NCBI GenBank assembly: GCA_964421875.1 | Contig: CAYQZD010000169.1 | Span: 1-6,351, forward strand | Reading direction: 5' to 3' | From: CAYQZD01 sp964421875 | Lineage (GTDB): Bacteria > Electryoneota > Tariuqbacteria > Tariuqbacterales > Tariuqbacteraceae | Length of the DNA: 6,351 nt | Shown: piece after piece, positions 1 through 4,468 of the stretch | Layout of the letters: every line of letters begins with the position of its first letter | Numbering within the stretch: position 1 is the stretch's first letter | Notes under the pieces: model-generated | Seen by the model: only the letters and a program-made list of their open reading frames with translations | Database searches by the model: none | What the model was told of the DNA's origin: nothing | Position numbers and translations under genes: made by a program

Positions 1-33
1 AATTCTTAATTCTCAATTCTTAATTCTCAATTC
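1..33 (+). repeat. Heptanucleotide tandem array AATTCTT/AATTCTC inside the coding region
   Basis: Four full 7-bp units alternate AATTCTT, AATTCTC, AATTCTT, AATTCTC, followed by a partial AATTC. It encodes the linker just before the NPFN motif. The same 33 bases recur at 2100-2132. The window starts on the first base of the array, which suggests the sequence may begin at an assembly break in a repeat. Confidence 0.9.
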
Positions 34-274
34 ATCCCCTAATCCCTTCAACGCTGAAACAGCTCTCAACTTCAAGCTGCAAACTGCATGTTATGTATAT
101 TTAACGATTTACGATATTTCCGGGCGTGAGGTTGTGGTATTGGCGGAAGGATTCTACGGCGCGGGTTACCATCAGGTCGAATGGGATGCGTCGTCAATGG
201 CGAGCGGGGTGTATTTCGCGCGGCTGGAAGCGGGGGATGCGGTACAAACGCAAAAGCTGCTGCTGGTGAAGTAG
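2..274 (+). CDS. C-terminal end of a secreted protein with an NPFN-type (T9SS type A-like) sorting domain, 5'-truncated
   Basis: Ninety codons are open from base 2 to the TAG at 272-274; the start lies left of the window. The peptide opens with a repeat-encoded linker (ILNSQFLILNS), then SPNPFNAET, then a beta-rich domain with the marks IYDISGRE, HQVEWDASS, SGVYFARLEAG and the ending QKLLLVK. In established terms this matches type A C-terminal sorting domains (TIGR04183-like, FlgD-Ig-like fold), which in Bacteroidetes direct type IX secretion. Whether this organism has a type IX system cannot be seen here. The domain is nearly identical, in protein and DNA, to the end of the gene at 751-2373 and similar to the two genes further right, so the missing N-terminal part was probably another exported passenger. 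Its nature is unknown. Confidence 0.85.
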   Translation: MLNSQFLILNSSPNPFNAETALNFKLQTACYVYLTIYDISGREVVVLAEGFYGAGYHQVEWDASSMASGVYFARLEAGDAVQTQKLLLVK

Positions 275-288
275 TCTCAAGTCTCGTG

Positions 289-324
289 TTAATGTGCCCG
301 CCGGGTCCCCGCACCCGGGGGTAT
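289..324. repeat. Left half of a composite palindromic repeat (copy 1)
   Basis: The 36-base block starting TTAATGTGCC and ending GGTAT matches 2486-2521 at all but two positions. Its core is a hairpin with stem CCGGGT/ACCCGG around the loop CCCCGC. There is no T-run after it, so it is not an obvious terminator, although it lies just behind the upstream gene. Confidence 0.7.
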
Positions 325-571
325 ATATGTACTACGTACTACTGTGCAGCAGAGTCTCCGCAGTCTGTCTGAAAATGTCATTCTGAGCCCGATGCGAAGC
401 AGCGGAGCGAAGAATCTCCAATCATAATAACCTATAATTACAATGTTTATGCTAATTGGAGATGCTTAACTTCGTTCAGCATGACATTCCTCAGGTTTAT
501 TCTCGGACAAACTGTCCGCACTCTGCTGCATACTATGTTATGTTATGCCTTTAGCGCAACGGTGACCTGAC
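325..571. repeat. Nested inverted-repeat element, possibly MITE-like, interrupting a composite repeat
   Basis: Concentric inverted repeats are visible. The outer arms TGCAGCAGAGT (345-355) and ACTCTGCTGCA (520-530) match perfectly. The middle arms ATGTCAT (375-381) and ATGACAT (481-487) match, and the inner arms ATCTCCAAT (414-422) and ATTGGAGAT (455-463) match. CTGAGC and GCGAAG tracts in the left arm have counterparts in the right arm. The centre (423-454) is AT-rich. No ORF of note is present. The boundaries are inferred from the intact composite repeat at 2486-2556, whose two halves flank this block. It looks like a non-coding palindromic element; mobility is inference. Confidence 0.6.
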
Positions 572-610
572 ATTCCCTCGTTCCCAAACTCCCGCGTGGG
601 AAGGCATAAC
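542..610. repeat. Inverted repeat GTTATGCCTT/AAGGCATAAC enclosing the right half of the composite repeat
   Basis: GTTATGCCTT at 542-551 and AAGGCATAAC at 601-610 are perfect reverse complements 49 bases apart. Inside, 572-606 carries the block ATTCCCTCGTTCCCA to GCGTGGGAA, which recurs at 2520-2556. The inner hairpin here is weaker than the second copy because TTCCCAAAC replaces TTCCCACGC. A remnant, GCAGCCGGAATCC, follows around 630-643 and resembles the right arm of the hairpin at 2413-2431. Confidence 0.6.
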
Positions 611-695
611 TCATCCCATCAATCCCCCGCAGCCGGAATCCCTCTTCCCCCTTTCCTGTAATCCTACCCCTACCCATCCTTTTTTCCGCAAACAC

Positions 696-724
696 TTGAC
701 AATATCAAAGATTTTACTTTAATT
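696..724 (+). promoter_or_regulatory. Promoter-like site for the beta-helix gene
   Basis: TTGACA at 696-701 is a consensus -35 hexamer. A 17-base spacer leads to TTAATT at 719-724, a weak -10 candidate. A TATAAT at 727-732 would be 25 bases away, too far for a normal spacer. The layout resembles the better site at 2663-2691 (ACTTGACA, 17 bases, TAAATT), and the similarity of the two leaders is the main support. Confidence 0.45.
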
Positions 725-740
725 AATATAATCAGATTAT

Positions 741-745
741 GGAGG
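741..745 (+). promoter_or_regulatory. Ribosome binding site deciding a GTG start
   Basis: GGAGG lies five bases upstream of GTG 751. The alternative ATG at 739-741 shares its G with this motif and has only AT-rich sequence upstream, so the GTG is the better start. The product then begins MKYIISF, a normal signal-peptide start with a positive residue at position 2. Confidence 0.75.
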
Positions 746-750
746 TTACT

Positions 751-2373
751 GTGAAATACATCATTTCTTTCCTCACTGCCGCTTACCTCCTGATTCCCCC
801 GACCCAAGCGGCGACACTACGCGTCCCTTCCCAATACCCCACCATCCAGGCCGGGATTAACGCATCGGTCAACGGCGACACTGTCTTAATCGCCGACGGT
901 ATTTACACCGGTCCCGGCAATTTCGATATTACCTATGGCGGAAGAAACATCCTGGTTATGTCTGAAAACGGTCATGAAAACTGTATAGTGGATTGCGACA
1001 GTATGGGAAGAGGATTCATGTTCAATAGTAGAGAAACCGGAGGCGCTGTCCTGCGAGGATTAACCATTCTGAATGGATATGTTATGAGAGGCGGCGGTGT
1101 ATACTGCGATGATTCGAGTCCAACTATTGATTACTGCATCTTTAAAAACAATACAAGTTACCATAATCATGGAGCAGGTATCTTCCTGACACTTTCAAAT
1201 TCAACCATTTCAAGATGCGTTTTCACTGATAACTCTGCTGGCGCATGCTCTGGTATAGGAGGTGGAATCCACTGCGCTTATTCTTATCCTACTATTATCA
1301 ATTGCACCATCAGCGGAAATTATGCCGCCGGCGGCGGCGGCGGTATAGGCACTTATCACTCCGATATGACTGTAATAAATACAATAGTCGCTTTCAATTC
1401 CGGACCGGGTGGTATATATTTCTGGGAAGAGAACGACCCTGTTTTTAGATATTGCGATTTATGGGATTCGTTCGTGGGCAATCCACCGCAATGGATAGGT
1501 AGAACTACAGGAATAAACGCAAATGGCCATCATTGCGATGTTTATTATAATATATATATGGACCCACGATTCATATCTTCTTCGGACTTTCACCTTCAAA
1601 CTGATTCTCCCTGCATCGACGCCGGCGCCCCGAATTCTCCCCGCGACCCTGACGGAACTACCGCCGATATCGGACGATATTATTTCGACCAGGGTATAGT
1701 AGCTGTAACACTTGAGCCCCACAATCCTCCCATAACCATCCCCTCTGCCGGGGGTAGTTTCACCTATACCGCTTCGATTCGCAACTCAAATACCTTTACC
1801 ATCTCTCCCGATATTTGGACTGAAGCTATCCGCACTCCCGGCAGACAATATGGACCATTCCTTCTGCGCTATAATGTCAATCTACCAGCCAATACAATTA
1901 TCACCCGTGAACTCGCCCAATTCATCCCCGGCATCGCACCCTGGGGAGGATACTGGTATATCGCCAACCTCGGCATCTACCCCGATTCTATCGTCGCGGC
2001 GGACACTATAAGTGTCATGAAACTCCCGGGCGATTCCCCGCCAAATCACAATCTGGGATGGAACATTTCCGGCTGGTTCGACGATACCGACGCTCCCTTA
2101 ATTCTTAATTCTCAATTCTTAATTCTCAATTCGTCCCCTAATCCCTTCAACGCTGAAACAGATATCAACTTCAAACTACAAACTTCAAGTTATGTATTAT
2201 TAGCTATTTACGATATTTCCGGGCGTGAGATAGCGGTATTGGCGGAAGGATTCTATGGCGCGGGTAACCATCAGGTCGAATGGGATGCGTCGTCAATGGC
2301 GAGCGGAATGTATTTCGCGCGGCTGGAGGCGGGGAATGCGGTGCAAACCCAAAAACTGCTGCTGGTGAAGTAG
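751..2373 (+). CDS. Secreted right-handed parallel beta-helix protein with Ig-like module and NPFN-type C-terminal sorting domain
   Basis: The preferred start is GTG at 751, because GGAGG (741-745) sits five bases before it and gives a clean signal peptide; the in-frame ATG at 739 overlaps that ribosome site. The 540-residue product has a signal peptide (residues 1-20, likely cut after PTQA). A beta-helix passenger spans about 25-310, with TIQAGIN, GDTVLIADGIY and repeated rungs such as PTIDYCIFKNN, STISRCVFTDN and PTIINCTISGN. It closes with the characteristic SPCIDAG and DPDGTTADIG motifs. An Ig-like module (about 316-440, NPPITIP, GGSFTYT, DIWTE) also occurs in both downstream genes. A repeat-encoded linker (450-461) precedes SPNPFNAET and the C-terminal domain. 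Beta-helix proteins of this type are often polysaccharide-binding or adhesive; no catalytic residues can be assigned, so no enzyme is claimed. It probably acts outside the cell or on its surface. Confidence 0.88.
   Translation: MKYIISFLTAAYLLIPPTQAATLRVPSQYPTIQAGINASVNGDTVLIADGIYTGPGNFDITYGGRNILVMSENGHENCIVDCDSMGRGFMFNSRETGGAVLRGLTILNGYVMRGGGVYCDDSSPTIDYCIFKNNTSYHNHGAGIFLTLSNSTISRCVFTDNSAGACSGIGGGIHCAYSYPTIINCTISGNYAAGGGGGIGTYHSDMTVINTIVAFNSGPGGIYFWEENDPVFRYCDLWDSFVGNPPQWIGRTTGINANGHHCDVYYNIYMDPRFISSSDFHLQTDSPCIDAGAPNSPRDPDGTTADIGRYYFDQGIVAVTLEPHNPPITIPSAGGSFTYTASIRNSNTFTISPDIWTEAIRTPGRQYGPFLLRYNVNLPANTIITRELAQFIPGIAPWGGYWYIANLGIYPDSIVAADTISVMKLPGDSPPNHNLGWNISGWFDDTDAPLILNSQFLILNSSPNPFNAETDINFKLQTSSYVLLAIYDISGREIAVLAEGFYGAGNHQVEWDASSMASGMYFARLEAGNAVQTQKLLLVK
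2100..2132 (+). repeat. Heptanucleotide tandem array AATTCTT/AATTCTC inside the beta-helix gene
   Basis: Four full units plus AATTC give 33 bases identical to 1-33. The array is translated as ILNSQFLILNS and lies exactly between the Ig-like module and the SPNPFN start of the C-terminal domain. In the two other forward registers the array contains TAA, so only the register used is open. Confidence 0.92.
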
Positions 2374-2374
2374 T

Positions 2375-2400
2375 CCTGTAGGGTGGGTTCTTAATCCACC
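2375..2400. repeat. Palindromic repeat of the GTAGGGTGGGTT type
   Basis: GGTGGGTT (2382-2389) can pair with AATCCACC (2393-2400) around a CTT loop, with one G-T pair. It starts two bases after the stop of the beta-helix gene and has no T-run. A degenerate copy (GTAGAGTGGGTTTTTCAATCC) is at 4397-4417. Similar GTAGGGTGGGTT palindromes are common interspersed repeats in bacterial genomes. Confidence 0.65.
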
Positions 2401-2412
2401 GATTTACAAGTC

Positions 2413-2431
2413 ATTCCGGCGTAGCCGGAAT
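2413..2431. repeat. Perfect hairpin repeat ATTCCGGC-GTA-GCCGGAAT
   Basis: An 8-bp perfect stem with a GTA loop sits within GTCATTCCGGCGTAGCCGG, a form of a widely scattered bacterial intergenic repeat. A remnant of its right arm is near 630-643, and GTCATTCCGG recurs at 6338-6347, where the window end cuts it off. Confidence 0.7.
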
Positions 2432-2485
2432 CCGTCTTCGATAGGGCGAACGACCGTTCAATCCCACCGGTAACTGGCAACCGTA

Positions 2486-2556
2486 TTAATGTGCCTGCCG
2501 GGTCCCCGCACCCGGCGGTATTCCCTCGTTCCCACGCTCCCGCGTGGGAATGCATA
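2486..2556. repeat. Intact composite palindromic repeat (two hairpins)
   Basis: The left half (2486-2521) holds the stem GCCGGGT/ACCCGGC (2497-2503 and 2510-2516). The right half holds the perfect 9-bp stem TTCCCACGC/GCGTGGGAA (2529-2537 and 2542-2550) with the loop TCCC. Both halves also occur in the first spacer, but about 247 bases apart. The right half belongs to a repeat type seen in many unrelated bacterial genomes. Confidence 0.75.
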
Positions 2557-2662
2557 TGCGGATCAGGTGGAATTACTAACACTTTCTACCATTATTATCA
2601 GAAAACCGCCCGGGCCTTCGAGCTTACGCCCTAAGTATAAACTCATTTTTTTCACCAAAAAC

Positions 2663-2691
2663 TTGACAAATGTTCACCAATTTTGTAAATT
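2663..2691 (+). promoter_or_regulatory. Promoter-like site for the propeller gene pair
   Basis: TTGACA (2663-2668), a 17-base spacer and TAAATT (2686-2691) fit a housekeeping sigma-70-type promoter. Transcription would start near 2698, giving a leader of roughly 120 bases before the gene at 2821. No equally good site is visible between 4291 and 4468, so the second propeller gene may depend on this one. Confidence 0.6.
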
Positions 2692-2707
2692 ACCTGAGAG
2701 GGGGCTT

Positions 2708-2809
2708 ATGAAAATCCGGGGAGGCGGCTCGGGTATAATGAGCGACAACCTCTTTCAACATTTTGACACATATTCTGACAAGATACCCTTAACTTTCAAA
2801 CCTCACTAA
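2708..2809 (+). CDS. Possible 33-residue leader ORF
   Basis: An ATG at 2708 follows the purine-rich stretch GAGAGGGGG and lies just inside the predicted transcript. It reads 33 codons (MKIRGGGSG... to ...TFKPH) to a TAA at 2807-2809. That TAA directly abuts the AGGAGG (2810-2815) of the next gene, an arrangement that could allow translational coupling. The peptide resembles no family I know, has no clear signal or membrane segment, and the spacing from the G-run to the ATG is short. It may be a chance reading frame in a 5' leader. The gene at 4469 has no equivalent ORF beyond the last bases of its leader. Confidence 0.2.
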   Translation: MKIRGGGSGIMSDNLFQHFDTYSDKIPLTFKPH

Positions 2810-2820
2810 AGGAGGAGCTG

Positions 2821-4290
2821 ATGAAACGCGTCATTTCAATTCTTTCCCTGCTGATTTTGCTTGGCGGCTTTACCGCCGCCGTCTGCGCTGACAAAGGTAT
2901 TTACCTGGCGGGTATATATTACCCTGAAGGAATCGAAGCCGCCCCGGTAAAAACAGCGCCCGCGCTTGACGATACCACCGCATTTCTGTTCCATACCCCC
3001 GGAACCTTCCCCGGAGGGCTCGGCTGGGATGGCGAATACTTCTGGAACGGCGACGCTGATTCTATGAGAATCTATAAGTTTACCACCGCCGGACAGGTGG
3101 TAGCTTCCTTCCCGGGACCCTCAATGTTCGCCTTTGCGGGAATGGAATGGCTGGATTCACTAGTATGGGTGGTGGACGAGCAGGAGGCGCGTGCCTACCG
3201 TATAAATCCCATCACCGGCCAGTCTGTCGGTTATCTCACCCTCCCGGACAGCGCTGCGCCCGACCCCAATTCATTCGGTCTGGCTTACGACGGCGTGAAT
3301 ATGTGGCACAGCCAATACGGCGACCGAGCGCAGATCTTCAAGCTTAATCCCGCCACCGGAGCCGTCCTTTTCGCCTTCACACCCCCATCACAAGCCCTAC
3401 TGGGCATCGCCTGGGACGGGGAATGCATCTGCGGCGTCAGCATTTTACCGCTTATGATGTACCGGATGGACCCCCTCACCGGCGGAGTGGTGGAAAGCAT
3501 TCCCTGGGAAGTTCCTTACCCGCTGGGGCTGCTCTGGAAAGACCTCCACTTTTACAATATCAGCAGCGGCAGTATCGGCGGGGGGCAATATGCGGTTTTC
3601 CGAGTTTACACCGATGCGCTCGAAGTGACCTTGACTCCGCTTAATCCGCCGATTCAGATTCCCGCGGGCGGTGGAAGTTTCAGCTTCGACGCGGTCATCG
3701 AAAACCATACTTCCATTCCCATTAATTTCGACGCCTGGACCGAAGTGTTACTGCCTAATACTCAGGTCTTTGGACCATTGGTGCTTCGGACCAATCTTAC
3801 CGCCCCCGCCGGAGCCGTCATCTTGCGGCAGATTACTCAAAATGTCCCGCCTTCAGCGCCCACGGGGAACTATGTTTATGTGGGCAGAGTGGGGGACTAT
3901 CCCGATTCGACTTTGACGTACGACAGCTTCAATTTCACCAAAATCGCCGGCGAGGGCGCGCCCGGTTTTAACCGGGGCTGGGAAGTTTATGGCTGGGATG
4001 ATGAAGATGGATTCAGGATTCAGGATTCAGGATTCAGGATTTTTTCAGCAAATCCCAATCCTTTCAATCCCACCACCGCTCTCAGCTTCAAGTTGCAAAC
4101 TGCAAGTGAAATTATATTAGCTATTTACGATGTTTCGGGGCGGGAAATGGAGCATCTGATTGAGGGATATTACCCCTCCGGGACGCATCAGGTTGTATGG
4201 GATGCGTCGTCTATGGCGAGCGGAGTGTATTTCGCGCGGCTGGAAGCGGGGGATATGGTACAGACGCAAAAGCTGCTGCTGGTGAAGTGA
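2821..4290 (+). CDS. Secreted propeller-like repeat protein with Ig-like module and NPFN-type C-terminal sorting domain (copy A)
   Basis: The start ATG is preceded by AGGAGG five bases away. The product has 489 residues. The signal peptide is residues 1-23, probably cut after AVCA. Five repeats of about 42 residues follow, each opening with a G-x-x-W/Y-D-like strand (66-75, 107-116, 153-162, 195-204, 236-245). In the first four, the second half is of the type KLNPATGAVLFAF (84-97, 125-139, 172-186, 213-227). This suggests a beta-propeller related to NHL/WD-like folds; ligand and activity are unknown. The Ig-like module is about 267-390 (NPPIQIPAGGGSF, DAWTE, YPDSTLTYDSF). A heptamer-encoded linker (396-408) and the C-terminal domain from NPFNPTT (413) to QKLLLVK follow. 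It is probably exported and surface-associated. It is the tandem paralog of the next gene: about 50 of the first 60 residues agree. Confidence 0.88.
   Translation: MKRVISILSLLILLGGFTAAVCADKGIYLAGIYYPEGIEAAPVKTAPALDDTTAFLFHTPGTFPGGLGWDGEYFWNGDADSMRIYKFTTAGQVVASFPGPSMFAFAGMEWLDSLVWVVDEQEARAYRINPITGQSVGYLTLPDSAAPDPNSFGLAYDGVNMWHSQYGDRAQIFKLNPATGAVLFAFTPPSQALLGIAWDGECICGVSILPLMMYRMDPLTGGVVESIPWEVPYPLGLLWKDLHFYNISSGSIGGGQYAVFRVYTDALEVTLTPLNPPIQIPAGGGSFSFDAVIENHTSIPINFDAWTEVLLPNTQVFGPLVLRTNLTAPAGAVILRQITQNVPPSAPTGNYVYVGRVGDYPDSTLTYDSFNFTKIAGEGAPGFNRGWEVYGWDDEDGFRIQDSGFRIFSANPNPFNPTTALSFKLQTASEIILAIYDVSGREMEHLIEGYYPSGTHQVVWDASSMASGVYFARLEAGDMVQTQKLLLVK
4009..4041 (+). repeat. Heptanucleotide tandem array GGATTCA inside copy A
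   Basis: Four perfect GGATTCA units plus GGATT total 33 bases. They are translated as GFRIQDSGFRI, immediately before FSANPNPFNP. The array holds no stop in any forward frame, because every frame of a GGATTCA array reads a rotation of the same heptapeptide. Confidence 0.92.
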
Positions 4291-4314
4291 TTTCAGTTGC
4301 CGGTTGCCTGAAGA

Positions 4315-4332
4315 GGCGTTCAAATGAACGCC
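4315..4332. other. Stem-loop between the duplicated genes
   Basis: GGCGTTC (4315-4321) and GAACGCC (4326-4332) form a perfect 7-bp stem with an AAAT loop, 25 bases after the stop of copy A. No T-run follows, so it is not a convincing intrinsic terminator. It could stabilise the 3' end of the message or be another short palindromic repeat. Confidence 0.45.
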
Positions 4333-4394
4333 CCTGCTGTTCATTGAGCCACTTAGTCTCCGCAACCTGTCCTAATTTATCATTGGAAACGAAT

Positions 4395-4420
4395 TTGTAG
4401 AGTGGGTTTTTCAATCCAAT
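4395..4420. repeat. Degenerate copy of the GTAGGGTGGGTT palindrome
   Basis: TTGTAGAGTGGGTTTTTCAATCC matches the repeat at 2375-2400 with a few changes and a longer loop, and its pairing potential is weaker. It lies about 50 bases before the start of copy B. Confidence 0.45.
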
Positions 4421-4468
4421 TCTAAGAAGACACCTATCACTTTCCAAATTCGCTAAAGGAGGAGTTCA

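Noticed and set aside
325..571. Insertion sequence with transposase
   Set aside because: The inverted-repeat block is only about 247 bases and holds no transposase reading frame, so at most it is a non-autonomous element.
289..610. CRISPR array
   Set aside because: The repeats in the spacers are palindromic, differ from one another and are not spaced by uniform unique spacers; no cas gene is present.
739..741. ATG at 739 as the start of the beta-helix gene
   Set aside because: It overlaps the GGAGG motif itself and has no ribosome site upstream, whereas GTG 751 is well spaced from GGAGG and starts a normal signal peptide.
3285..3708. Long opposite-strand and alternative-frame ORFs within the propeller genes and around the ends of the coding regions
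   Set aside because: They overlap genes with clear domain structure, have low-complexity arginine-, serine- or proline-rich translations, and lack convincing ribosome sites.
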